Shown piece by piece: positions 1 to 8,078 of a stretch of 64,000 nt of DNA; position 1 is the stretch's first letter; each line of letters starts with the position of its first letter. The notes beneath the pieces are model-generated. The model saw nothing but the letters and a program-made list of their open reading frames with translations, did no database searches and was not told the origin of the DNA. Origin of the DNA: Vibrio sinaloensis (lineage in GTDB: Bacteria > Pseudomonadota > Gammaproteobacteria > Enterobacterales > Vibrionaceae); the NCBI RefSeq assembly GCF_000808535.1, contig NZ_JWLV01000001.1, forward strand, positions 840,630-904,629, read 5' to 3'. A program made the translations under genes and the position numbers.

Positions 1-2
1 AG

Positions 3-1481
3 CTCAGTAAAAGCCGCTCGCAGAGCAACAAAGTCGACCGCCTAACCAGCGGCATAAAGCGAGACCTTAGAACACTGCGAGCCGCCAACCCCGATATGGA
101 TCTGGTCAAGCTGATCGATAACTTCAATCGCAACACCACTCTAGCGAAGGATGGTATACAAAACGTCAAACTCAGCGCAGGATTAATCAAACGGTTCGAC
201 ACTGTGGTTGAAAAGCTAAAAATCGCCGGAGTGTCAGAAAAAGGCATGTTGCCCTTAATGCTCACGGTCAAGAATCAACAAGAAGAGATTCGAGCGCTTA
301 TTCGACAAGTTCAACAAAAATCACGCACCTTAGAGAAAGCGTTTGATCGCCTCGCTGACAATGCTTTGACGGCGGTAGACAACGCCAAAACCGCCACTGA
401 GCAGTCAGTCTATTCTGCTGAGCGTTTAATTGTGATCCTCACTGTAATCTCTGCGCTTGTGGCTATGCTTATTGGCTATCTCACCGCCAAAGCCATTCAC
501 ACACCACTCACTCTTATCAACCGCGTGTTGCGTTTGATGCGCGAGGGGGACATGACCCACAAAGTCCGTTATGAATCTAACTGTGAGTTCGGTGAACTCT
601 CCCACTCTATCGACAAACTGGTCGGCGAAATGAAGCACTTACTTAGCCAAATCAACACAGGTTCAAAAGATTTGGCAACGCAAGCAACCAAAGCCTCGCA
701 GATCAGTGATTCCACCATGAGCCGAGTGTCCTCCCAAGTTCAACAAATCGACATGGTCGCCGCCGCAATTTCACAAATGGAAACCAGTGTGACTGAAGTG
801 CATCGGTCAACGGAGCAATCGCAAAACGAAGTCGAACAGGCAAATGAGAGTACCCTGATGAGTCGCCAGCAAGTGGCAAGCGGATTAACGCTGGTCGAGG
901 AGCTGTTGGATTCCATCAACACCGCCACCGACATTACCAAGAAGTTGGATCAATACTCCGGCAACATTGGCAGCATACTGGATGTGATTCGTGACATCGC
1001 TGACCAAACCAACTTACTCGCGCTCAATGCCGCCATAGAAGCGGCTCGAGCAGGCGAACACGGCAGAGGCTTTGCGGTTGTCGCTGATGAAGTCAGAACG
1101 CTGGCCAATCGCACCCAACAATCGACCGTTGAGATTCAAGCGATGATAGAGCGTCTGCAATCAAGTTCAGACGAAGTGGTGGACGTTATGAACACCAGCC
1201 AAGAAAAAACCGAGCAGTGTGTTGAGCAAAATAGAGTGACAGACAAAACGCTCCAAACCGTTGTCGAACGAATGGGAACCATCAAAGAGATGAGCATTCA
1301 AGTCGCTCACGCGTCTGAAGAACAAATAAAAGTGAGCCAAGAAATTGCTCAAAGTATCAACGAAATTTCAGAGATTGCGTCGAAAACTGAGGTCGAAGCA
1401 CAGGGTGCTGCATCGGTCAGTGACGCTCTGGCGCAATTAGCGCAGAACCAACGAACCCTAGTGAAGCGATTCAAAGTCTAA
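3..1481 (+). CDS. Methyl-accepting chemotaxis protein, 5' end outside the window
   Basis: C-terminal part of a membrane chemoreceptor that would signal through CheW/CheA to the flagellar motor. The reading frame is open from base 3 with no stop before the first ATG at 96, so the true start and first membrane helix lie to the left of the window. Visible are a helical segment, one membrane helix at about 426-485, a HAMP-like region, and the long coiled-coil signalling domain with the conserved hairpin tip ([16 protein letters not shown], about 1010-1058). The stop is 26 bases before a sugar-binding protein gene, which suggests co-transcription and possibly a receptor that reads the loaded binding protein. 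Family assignment is firm; the ligand is unknown. Confidence 0.93.
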   Translation, partial: LSKSRSQSNKVDRLTSGIKRDLRTLRAANPDMDLVKLIDNFNRNTTLAKDGIQNVKLSAGLIKRFDTVVEKLKIAGVSEKGMLPLMLTVKNQQEEIRALIRQVQQKSRTLEKAFDRLADNALTAVDNAKTATEQSVYSAERLIVILTVISALVAMLIGYLTAKAIHTPLTLINRVLRLMREGDMTHKVRYESNCEFGELSHSIDKLVGEMKHLLSQINTGSKDLATQATKASQISDSTMSRVSSQVQQIDMVAAAISQMETSVTEVHRSTEQSQNEVEQANESTLMSRQQVASGLTLVEELLDSINTATDITKKLDQYSGNIGSILDVIRDIADQTNLLALNAAIEAARAGEHGRGFAVVADEVRTLANRTQQSTVEIQAMIERLQSSSDEVVDVMNTSQEKTEQCVEQNRVTDKTLQTVVERMGTIKEMSIQVAHASEEQIKVSQEIAQSINEISEIASKTEVEAQGAASVSDALAQLAQNQRTLVKRFKV

Positions 1482-1507
1482 CTCGCGGTAAAACAAAGGA
1501 ACTTCAT

Positions 1508-2737
1508 ATGAGAGCAAAACCGATAGCCTTACTGGTAGCTACGTGCTGCTTCCCTAGCTTAGTCAGCGCTGGAAATCTCGTGATCGAGAGCTGGCGGGAA
1601 GACGGAAAAATCTGGAATGAAACCATTCTCCCAGCGTTCAACGCCAAACATCCCGGCATTACCGTGACCTACAAACACACGCCCGCCACCGACTACAATA
1701 CCGCGCTAAATGAAAGACTTGCAGCGGGCAATGCTGGCGATATCATAACTTGTCGCCCCTTCGATGATTCTTTAAAGCTCTATCAAGAGAACAACCTTGT
1801 CGACCTCACCGATATTGATGGCATGGAAAACTTTCCATCATTCGCTCAGTCAGCTTGGCAAACCGACGACGGCTCTGTCACCTTCTGTCTGCCGCTAGCC
1901 TCCGTTATCCACGGCTTCTTCTACAACAAATCGATTTTTAAAGAGTTAGGAATCACGCCGCCCACCACCAATGAGGAGTTTTATGCCGCTCTGAGCAAAG
2001 TGAAAGCAAGTGGCAAATATACCCCGCTCGCAATAGGAACCAACGATAAGTGGGAAGCTGCAACCATGGGCTTTCAAAACATTGGTCCAAACTACTGGCA
2101 AGGGGAAGATGGGCGTTTCGCGCTGCTGTCAGGGGATGGCAAACTGACCAACTCTGAATATGTTGATGTTTTCAACCAACTCGCCATGTGGGGACAATAC
2201 ATGGGTGACGGTTATCAGACCCGAACCTATAACGATGCAATCGCTATGTTTGGTGGTGGTAACGCGGCGGTTTATCCTGCTGGGTCTTGGGATATTTTAG
2301 CCTTCAAAGACAAGATTGATTTAGGTGTTTTCCGCCCAACGGTTGCCAATAAAGGCGATGATTGTTTCATCAGTGACCATACCGATATTGGTATCGGCAT
2401 TAATGCCAAGAGTTCAAACCCAGAAGATGCGAAAACCTTGATTCAGTGGATGGCCAGTGAAGAGTTTGCGGAGCTATTTACAAACGCGCTGCCAGGCTTC
2501 TTCTCGCTATCAAACCACTTCATCGAAGTGGAAGATCCCACCGCAAAAGAAATGCTCGCATGGCGTGATACTTGTGACTCCACAATTCGTAATTCTTATC
2601 AAATCCTTAATCGAGGAACGCCTAGTTTGGAGCTGGAAATTTGGGAAACCAGTGTTGGCGTAATTAACGGCACCATGTCTCCTCAAGATGCGACCAGTCG
2701 ATTGCAAACGGGCTTAGACGGATGGTACAAACCATAA
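1508..2737 (+). CDS. Periplasmic sugar ABC transporter substrate-binding protein (family 1), orphan
   Basis: 409-residue family 1 extracellular solute-binding protein. It begins with a signal peptide (cleavage probably after LVSA, residue about 21) and continues with the usual two-lobe pattern, including the FFYNKSIFKELGI and GSWDILAF segments typical of carbohydrate-binding proteins. An AAAGGA ribosome site lies just upstream of the ATG. No permease or ATPase gene is adjacent: the upstream neighbour is a chemoreceptor and a terminator follows. It may therefore serve as a chemotaxis ligand carrier or supply a transporter encoded elsewhere. The class is secure; the sugar and partner are inference. 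Confidence 0.9.
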   Translation: MRAKPIALLVATCCFPSLVSAGNLVIESWREDGKIWNETILPAFNAKHPGITVTYKHTPATDYNTALNERLAAGNAGDIITCRPFDDSLKLYQENNLVDLTDIDGMENFPSFAQSAWQTDDGSVTFCLPLASVIHGFFYNKSIFKELGITPPTTNEEFYAALSKVKASGKYTPLAIGTNDKWEAATMGFQNIGPNYWQGEDGRFALLSGDGKLTNSEYVDVFNQLAMWGQYMGDGYQTRTYNDAIAMFGGGNAAVYPAGSWDILAFKDKIDLGVFRPTVANKGDDCFISDHTDIGIGINAKSSNPEDAKTLIQWMASEEFAELFTNALPGFFSLSNHFIEVEDPTAKEMLAWRDTCDSTIRNSYQILNRGTPSLELEIWETSVGVINGTMSPQDATSRLQTGLDGWYKP

Positions 2738-2780
2738 CCCGCGGCTGTCTTTAATCACCCACCTCAGTCACTAAGCAACA

Positions 2781-2802
2781 AAGCCCCAAAGAGGGCTTTT
2801 TT
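2781..2802 (+). terminator. Rho-independent terminator after the binding-protein gene
   Basis: AAGCCC and GGGCTT form a short stem, and a run of six T follows directly. It lies 44 bases beyond the stop and ends the chemoreceptor/binding-protein unit. Confidence 0.7.
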
Positions 2803-2928
2803 GCTCCCTCACCAACGTCGAATAATACGTAAGATTTGCAAGCTAGGGGTAAGATTTGTAAGTAAAAGAAGCGGTTAGAGAATTCGGCTCTTATTATTGA
2901 TGAAATTTTAGAAACCGTTGATGTAACA

Positions 2929-3339
2929 ATGAAAAAACTCGCTTTACTCCTATTTCTGTCAATGCCCGCCGCAGCACAAACTAACCTTTACTTAGGCGTT
3001 GATAGCCTGTTAAGCGGCTCAAAGGGATCTGTTCAATATGGATTTCAGTTTGCAAACTCTAACGGTGATCGTTTCGGTTATGAGTTGGTGTATACCAAGT
3101 ATGAGTCAGAATATTCTTACGGATTGAACGTGAAACCGTCCTTCCCACTAGTAAACAACTTCTTTGTCACTCCGATAGCGGGTTATCATAAATTTAGCAA
3201 CGATAGATACAGCCCTGTCTATGGCATAGAACTGTCTCATCACTTTAACTTTTTCGAAATTCGTACGGGGGTTAAAAAGAATGATTCTGGTATCGATGAC
3301 AACGTTAACTACTACGTTGGTGGAGCCATTAGATATTAA
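2929..3339 (+). CDS. Small secreted protein, probable outer-membrane beta-barrel
   Basis: 136 residues. A clear signal peptide (MKKLALLLFLSMPAAAQ) is followed by alternating polar/hydrophobic segments rich in Tyr, Phe and Gly. The protein ends in an aromatic residue (AIRY), as outer-membrane barrels recognised by the BAM machinery do. I do not recognise a specific family. Its stop lies two bases before the ATG of a secreted metalloprotease, so the two are almost certainly co-translated and may work together in the envelope. The barrel assignment is inference from composition and the C-terminus. Confidence 0.7.
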   Translation: MKKLALLLFLSMPAAAQTNLYLGVDSLLSGSKGSVQYGFQFANSNGDRFGYELVYTKYESEYSYGLNVKPSFPLVNNFFVTPIAGYHKFSNDRYSPVYGIELSHHFNFFEIRTGVKKNDSGIDDNVNYYVGGAIRY

Positions 3340-3341
3340 TC

Positions 3342-4046
3342 ATGAAAACAATTTTCTTTGCCACTCTTATTTCATTTTCTGCTATCGCGGACACCATCTC
3401 GGTTCAAAATGAATCGATCACGATTAACCTTCGCTTCAATGAGTTCCAAGGTTTAGATAAACAACGATATGTTGATGCGGCCAAAGAGTGGCTTGAGGTA
3501 GTCAAGTCCGTTGAGGGAAGAGAGCATCATACATTAGACATTGATGTTGTGGTGACAGATACGATCGAATCCGATGGCCTAGCCCTAGTAGAAGAGTCAG
3601 TGCCGATCAGCGGTCTAGAAATTCCAACATACGGCGTTATTTGGATGCACGCTAATACTCATCAACCCAATTTTGAGGTCGCGAGTTACAAAGGCACCAT
3701 CTTGCATGAGATTGGCCACATTTTGGGGATTGGCTCCACCACAGACCCATTTATCGTGGATCACATCGATGAGATCAATGGCTCTGGCTTTTGTAAAGAC
3801 AACAGCGTAGCACTGGCCACCTACAACCGACTCTACAACACCCAGTTTACGTGTTTACCCTTCTCGACCAATGGGCACTTATACGATGACATTCAATCTG
3901 AGGATGAACCTAGAGGGAACCATGTTCCACCTATGACTCAGGAAGTGATGGCAAACGGTAATGATATACGACCAATCACCCTAGCGGTGTTGGACGATAT
4001 TGGTTACCAGGTGGATTACACACAGATCGATATGACACGAAAATAG
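3342..4046 (+). CDS. Secreted leishmanolysin-like zinc metalloprotease
   Basis: 234 residues with a short signal peptide (MKTIFFATLISFSAIA). The zinc site is HEIGHILGIG at about residues 126-135: two His ligands and the catalytic Glu. A downstream NHVPP histidine and an EVMANG segment match the third ligand and Met-turn of M8 (leishmanolysin-type) peptidases. It is much shorter than eukaryotic leishmanolysins, so only the catalytic core is present. It is coupled to the barrel-like gene two bases upstream. A secreted or periplasmic protease is well supported; the substrate is unknown. Confidence 0.82.
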   Translation: MKTIFFATLISFSAIADTISVQNESITINLRFNEFQGLDKQRYVDAAKEWLEVVKSVEGREHHTLDIDVVVTDTIESDGLALVEESVPISGLEIPTYGVIWMHANTHQPNFEVASYKGTILHEIGHILGIGSTTDPFIVDHIDEINGSGFCKDNSVALATYNRLYNTQFTCLPFSTNGHLYDDIQSEDEPRGNHVPPMTQEVMANGNDIRPITLAVLDDIGYQVDYTQIDMTRK

Positions 4047-4072
4047 TGCCAACTGATTTAAAACCCCTTTCC

Positions 4073-4102
4073 ATGCCTTGTCACTTTCGATAAGGCATTT
4101 TT
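4073..4102 (+). terminator. Terminator after the metalloprotease gene
   Basis: ATGCCTT (4073-4079) pairs with AAGGCAT (4092-4098), with further partial pairing inside the loop, and a T-rich tail follows. It sits 27 bases after the protease stop. Confidence 0.6.
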
Positions 4103-4195
4103 ACTTTGATTGAACTAAATCATTTGAGCATTCCATAAAGTCAGGTAACTTACTGTCTGAAGTCCAATCAACAGTGTCCTCTGACTCTCTATACT

Positions 4196-4996
4196 ATGTC
4201 ACAACTCGATATTAAATTTGTCGCCGCCGATATGGATGGCACCCTGCTCGATGAAAACAGCCAACTCAATCCTGATTTCTTCGATATTTACCAACAACTT
4301 GAGAACAAAGGGATCCTATTCGCTGCCGCTTCGGGTCGCCAATACTACAGCTTGATCGACACCTTTGCGCCAGTAAAAGATAACATGCTGTTTGTCGCCG
4401 AAAATGGCACCTTAGTCATGCACCAAGGGCAAGAGCTCTACAGCTGCGAAATCGACAAACCCTCGATAAAAAGCATCATCCAGTTAGCTCGTAGCATTGA
4501 AGGCGCTCATATCGTGTTGTGCGGCAAAAAGTCTGCGTATATCGAAACAAAGGACTCAGCGGCAATCGAAGAGTTCGCCAAATACTACCACCGCTGTGAG
4601 TATGTTACCGATCTACTTAGCGTCGAAGACGACTTCATTAAGGTGGCCATCTGTCATTTTGGCGGCTCAGAAGAGCTGGTTTATCCAGCGTTTCATCAAG
4701 CCTTTGGTAAGACGCACCAAGTGGTGGTCAGCGCCAAGATTTGGCTTGATGTGATGAATGCCAAGGCGTCCAAAGGGGCTGCCATTGAGCATTTACAGCA
4801 ATCACTTGGGTTTACTTATGAGCAAACCATGAGTTTTGGTGATTACCTCAATGATCTGGAGATGCTAAAAGTCAGTTATCACTCCTACGCCATGGAAAAC
4901 GCCCACCCCGTGGTAAAAGAAACGGCTCGCTTTTCTGCACCGAGCAATGCAGAGGCAGGCGTATTCACGATCATCAAGGAACAACTGCTCGACTAG
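4196..4996 (+). CDS. Cof-type HAD-family phosphatase
   Basis: 266-residue cytosolic hydrolase of the Cof/type IIB haloacid dehalogenase family, which dephosphorylates sugar phosphates or similar small molecules. Motif I is DMDGTLLDE (Asp12 nucleophile, Asp14 acid). Motif II lies in AAASGRQ, the motif III lysine in KASKGAAIE, and motif IV is FGDYLNDLEML near residue 220. Length is normal for the family. No strong ribosome site precedes the ATG. The stop codon overlaps by four bases the end of a minus-strand glyoxalase remnant. The substrate cannot be told from sequence. Confidence 0.92.
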   Translation: MSQLDIKFVAADMDGTLLDENSQLNPDFFDIYQQLENKGILFAAASGRQYYSLIDTFAPVKDNMLFVAENGTLVMHQGQELYSCEIDKPSIKSIIQLARSIEGAHIVLCGKKSAYIETKDSAAIEEFAKYYHRCEYVTDLLSVEDDFIKVAICHFGGSEELVYPAFHQAFGKTHQVVVSAKIWLDVMNAKASKGAAIEHLQQSLGFTYEQTMSFGDYLNDLEMLKVSYHSYAMENAHPVVKETARFSAPSNAEAGVFTIIKEQLLD

Positions 4997-5070
4997 GCTT
5001 GGTAGAGTTCCAAGGGTAAGCCGTCTGGGTCTTTAAAAAAGGTAAACGGCTTACCCGTAAACTCATCGGT
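4993..5070 (-). pseudogene. C-terminal relic of a YaeR/GloA2-type glyoxalase
   Basis: Immediately after the stop of the neighbouring VOC gene, shifted by one base, the minus strand encodes 25 residues and a TAG stop. They contain FFKDPDGLPLELY, the C-terminal signature of YaeR-like glyoxalase-family proteins (family end: FFNDPDGLPLELYE). No matching N-terminal part is present upstream, where the intact VOC gene now lies. This is best read as the remains of a second, tandem glyoxalase gene left by deletion or replacement. The similarity is clear by eye; the history is inference. Confidence 0.72.
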
Positions 5071-5071
5071 T

Positions 5072-5500
5072 CTACTCAATCACCAATGATCCATCGGCAT
5101 TGAACTCCCAGCAATCACCGTACGCGACCTCCCACAGATAACCATCTGGATCAGAGAAATAACCACTGTACCCACCCCAAAACACATCTTGCGCCTCTTT
5201 TTCCAAGGTTGCGCCCGCTTGAACAGCAAGCGCGAGGACTTGATCGACTTCCTCCCTCGAACGCGTGTTATGCGCAAGAGTCACACCACTGAAACCATTT
5301 CGCGTAACCGCCTTATCAGCAGACACATCTTCTGCGAGTGCCGCGAGTGGGTATAAGGCAAGGCAGACCCCACCAGTTTTGAAAAATATGATGCCATCTT
5401 CCGGCGTTCTTGAGGAAGGGAAGCCAAGTTGGCGGTAAAACTGATACGAACACTCTAAATCTTCCACGCCCAATGTGATGATGCTGATTCTCGGTTCCAT
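5072..5500 (-). CDS. VOC-family (glyoxalase/bleomycin-resistance-like) protein
   Basis: 142 residues of the vicinal oxygen chelate superfamily, made of two beta-alpha-beta-beta-beta modules. Module one begins ISIITLGVEDLECSYQFYRQLGF. The second carries the FSDPDGYLWEVAY signature. An AAGGAG ribosome site lies upstream of the ATG. Members are metal-dependent lyases, dioxygenases or binding proteins; nothing here fixes the reaction. The gene abuts a glyoxalase relic, so this locus once held at least two family members. It is probably separated from glgB by the terminator at 5576-5605. Confidence 0.85.
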   Translation of the reverse strand: MEPRISIITLGVEDLECSYQFYRQLGFPSSRTPEDGIIFFKTGGVCLALYPLAALAEDVSADKAVTRNGFSGVTLAHNTRSREEVDQVLALAVQAGATLEKEAQDVFWGGYSGYFSDPDGYLWEVAYGDCWEFNADGSLVIE

Positions 5501-5575
5501 CTGATTCTCCTTGTCTAAGTCTGGTTATCATAGCGGTGAGAAACATAGGTGTCTGTTAACCAGCAGCAAAGAGAC

Positions 5576-5605
5576 AAAAAAGGCCTGACATTTTGTCAGG
5601 CCTTT
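5576..5605 (-). terminator. Terminator downstream of glgB
   Basis: A 12-base perfect inverted repeat (5579-5590 with 5594-5605, core GGCCTGACA) with a three-base loop. On the minus strand it is followed by a run of T, as expected for the end of the glgB transcript. Confidence 0.8.
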
Positions 5606-5631
5606 AGACAACTATGCGTTGCTAGAGAGGG

Positions 5632-7812
5632 TTAGGTTAGTTTGTAAAACACGGTCGCTAACGGTGGTAGACGAAGCGATAATGATTGAGCCAAACCTTC
5701 ACTTTCAGTTTCATCGGATTCGACCTGTGCCAATACCTCAAAACCACTTCCGCAATACTCTGAAGAATCGGTATTAAGCAGAAGCTCATAACGACCCGCA
5801 TTTGGTACACCAACTCTGAATGATTCATGTGGGACCGGGGTAAAGTTCGTGATAACGAGAATGCGTTCGCCGCTTTCACTGATTCGCTCATGGGCCAAAA
5901 TCGATGCATCAGCGGCATCTTGCAGGCGCCATTCAAAGCCTGATGGCTCGCAATCAAGCTCATGCATCGCTTTCTCTTCACGATAAAGCTTATTGAGATC
6001 TCGAGTCAGTGCTTGGACACCTTGATGGCGTTCAAACTCAAGCAAGAACCATTGCAGTTGATCATCATGATTCCATTCTGCCGTTTGGCCAATCTCCGCG
6101 CCCATAAAGTTCAGCTTCTTGCCCGGCTGCGCGTACATGTACCCTAAGTAAGCTCGTAAGTTTGCTGTTTGCTGCCACTCATCACCCGGCATCTTGTTGT
6201 GAATGGAACCTTTGCCGTACACCACTTCATCATGGGAGAGCGAAAGCACGTAGTTTTCGCTGTGTGCGTAAACCAATGGGAAGGTAATCGTGTTGTGATG
6301 GTACTTACGGTGAACTGGATCTTCTTGAATGTATGACAGCGAGTCGTGCATCCAACCCATGTTCCACTTGAACCCAAAACCAAGTCCGCCCATAAAGGTT
6401 GGCGCAGAAACGCCAGGGAAAGCGGTCGATTCTTCTGCAATCGTCATCGCATTTGGGAAATACTTATAAACTTCTTCGTTCATCCACTTCAAGGTCGCAA
6501 TGGCATCGTAGTTCTCGTTGCCGCCGTCGACATTTGGAATCCATTGGTCATGGCTGCGCGAGTAATCCAAGTACAGCATAGAAGCCACGGCATCCACGCG
6601 AATACCGTCAATATGGAACTGTTCGAACCAATAGAGCGCGTTGGAGACAAGGAAACGACGAACATGCTCACGACCTAAATCGTAAATGTATGAGTTCCAA
6701 TCTTGATGCCAACCACGTCGAGGGTCTGGATCATGGAACAACGGCGTGCCGTCAAAATTCGCTAAGCCGTGGTCATCGGATGGGAAGTGTGCTGGCACCC
6801 AGTCAAGTACAACACCCAATCCCGCTTGGTGGCACTGGTCGACAAAGTACTTAAAATCATCTGGTGAACCATAACGGCTGGTCGGCGCGAACAAGCCTAC
6901 AGGTTGGTAGCCCCAAGATCCGTAAAATGGGTGCTCCGAAACTGGCATAAGCTCAACATGGGTGTAGCCCATATCCACCAAGTAAGGAATCAACTCATCG
7001 GCTAGCTCGCGATAATTGAGAAAATCGCCGTTGTCGTCCCTTTTCCATGAACCGACATGCAACTCATAAAACGAGAGGGCTTCTTTGCGTTTCTCTGTGA
7101 CAGGGCGGGTTTGCCACTTTTCATCTTGCCACGCGTAACGAGAGTGGTCATAGGTTAACGATGCAAACGACGGGAATTGCTCAGAGTGTGCGCCCCAAGG
7201 ATCGGCTTTATGCGGTAGCCCCTCACCATTAGGTCCTTTCAACTCGAACTTGTATTGGGTCCCTTCAGGCAGGTTAGGCACAAACAAACCCCAAATACCG
7301 TAATCTAAACGCTGCATTGGCGTGCGGCGCCCATCCCACTGGTTAAAATCCCCAACTAAGCTACATGCGCTAGCATGAGGTGCGTAAACCAAGAAACGCG
7401 TACCGCTGATCTGCTTACCGTCACGTTCAAGGGTAATGAACTGCGCGCCCATGTGCTTGTACATCTCTTTTGGCGTATGCAGGTCATCGTATTCAGCGTA
7501 AATGTTGTGATACTGATAAGGGTCGTCGACGATTTGCTCTGTCTCTCCCCACTGCACTGCAAGTTGGTAGTGGGTGAAATGTAAGTCACGCTTGTCCGCA
7601 AGAATAAAGCCTGACGCATCTTCGCGCGTCAATTCAATCGGGTCTTCGCCATCAATCAACAACGAGACCGAGTCTGCGCCGGGCATCCATACTCGGATAG
7701 CGCCGTCGTCAGCATCAAGGTATGGACCAAGGAATGAAAATGGGTCAACAAACGTTGCATGAGAAAGCTGGTTATACGCTTGCGTTTTTTTGTCCAGAAT
7801 AGCCGTTTTCAA
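5632..7812 (-). CDS. glgB: 1,4-alpha-glucan branching enzyme
   Basis: 726-residue GH13 enzyme that moves alpha-1,4 glucan segments to alpha-1,6 positions, giving branched glycogen. An N-terminal CBM48/isoamylase-like region ([22 protein letters not shown]) precedes the catalytic barrel. Active-site strips are visible: [10 protein letters not shown] (Asp nucleophile), [10 protein letters not shown] (Glu acid) and [11 protein letters not shown] (third carboxylate). Length matches E. coli GlgB (about 728). The start is a TTG with GGGAGAG about seven bases upstream; no ATG lies nearby. The neighbouring genes upstream on the same strand are malQ and malP, linking branching to maltodextrin metabolism. 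Confidence 0.97.
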   Translation of the reverse strand: MKTAILDKKTQAYNQLSHATFVDPFSFLGPYLDADDGAIRVWMPGADSVSLLIDGEDPIELTREDASGFILADKRDLHFTHYQLAVQWGETEQIVDDPYQYHNIYAEYDDLHTPKEMYKHMGAQFITLERDGKQISGTRFLVYAPHASACSLVGDFNQWDGRRTPMQRLDYGIWGLFVPNLPEGTQYKFELKGPNGEGLPHKADPWGAHSEQFPSFASLTYDHSRYAWQDEKWQTRPVTEKRKEALSFYELHVGSWKRDDNGDFLNYRELADELIPYLVDMGYTHVELMPVSEHPFYGSWGYQPVGLFAPTSRYGSPDDFKYFVDQCHQAGLGVVLDWVPAHFPSDDHGLANFDGTPLFHDPDPRRGWHQDWNSYIYDLGREHVRRFLVSNALYWFEQFHIDGIRVDAVASMLYLDYSRSHDQWIPNVDGGNENYDAIATLKWMNEEVYKYFPNAMTIAEESTAFPGVSAPTFMGGLGFGFKWNMGWMHDSLSYIQEDPVHRKYHHNTITFPLVYAHSENYVLSLSHDEVVYGKGSIHNKMPGDEWQQTANLRAYLGYMYAQPGKKLNFMGAEIGQTAEWNHDDQLQWFLLEFERHQGVQALTRDLNKLYREEKAMHELDCEPSGFEWRLQDAADASILAHERISESGERILVITNFTPVPHESFRVGVPNAGRYELLLNTDSSEYCGSGFEVLAQVESDETESEGLAQSLSLRLPPLATVFYKLT

Positions 7813-7960
7813 ATGTATCTCTCCCTAACCGAACTTTCATGTATCGACTTGGCACTGTGAATGGGTGAATTCTGTCCCTATCCCTCACCGTTGGGGCACG
7901 GTATTAGCAAGCAAAAAGAAACCATCACATAGGCTAAGTTGATATTATTGTTCTAATTTA

Positions 7961-7990
7961 TAAAAAAGCCCGCCATATGATTGCGGGCTT
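7961..7990 (-). terminator. Terminator between malQ and glgB
   Basis: AAGCCCGC (7966-7973) pairs with GCGGGCTT (7983-7990). On the minus strand a T-rich run follows the stem. It would end malPQ transcription before glgB, which implies a separate glgB promoter in 7813-7960. Confidence 0.75.
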
Positions 7991-8023
7991 AAAATAGCGT
8001 TCTGAAAGTGTACTGAATTACGC

Positions 8024-8064
8024 TTTTACATAGAGTGACTAAGTCGATATTTTTCTATGTAAAA
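8024..8064. repeat. 11-base inverted repeat after malQ
   Basis: TTTTACATAGA (8024-8034) and TCTATGTAAAA (8054-8064) are perfect complements separated by 19 bases, just after the malQ stop. The AT-rich arms and the lack of a T tail make it a poor terminator. It may be an mRNA 3' structure or a protein site. Confidence 0.5.
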
Positions 8065-8078
8065 GGTGAAAGCAGCGA

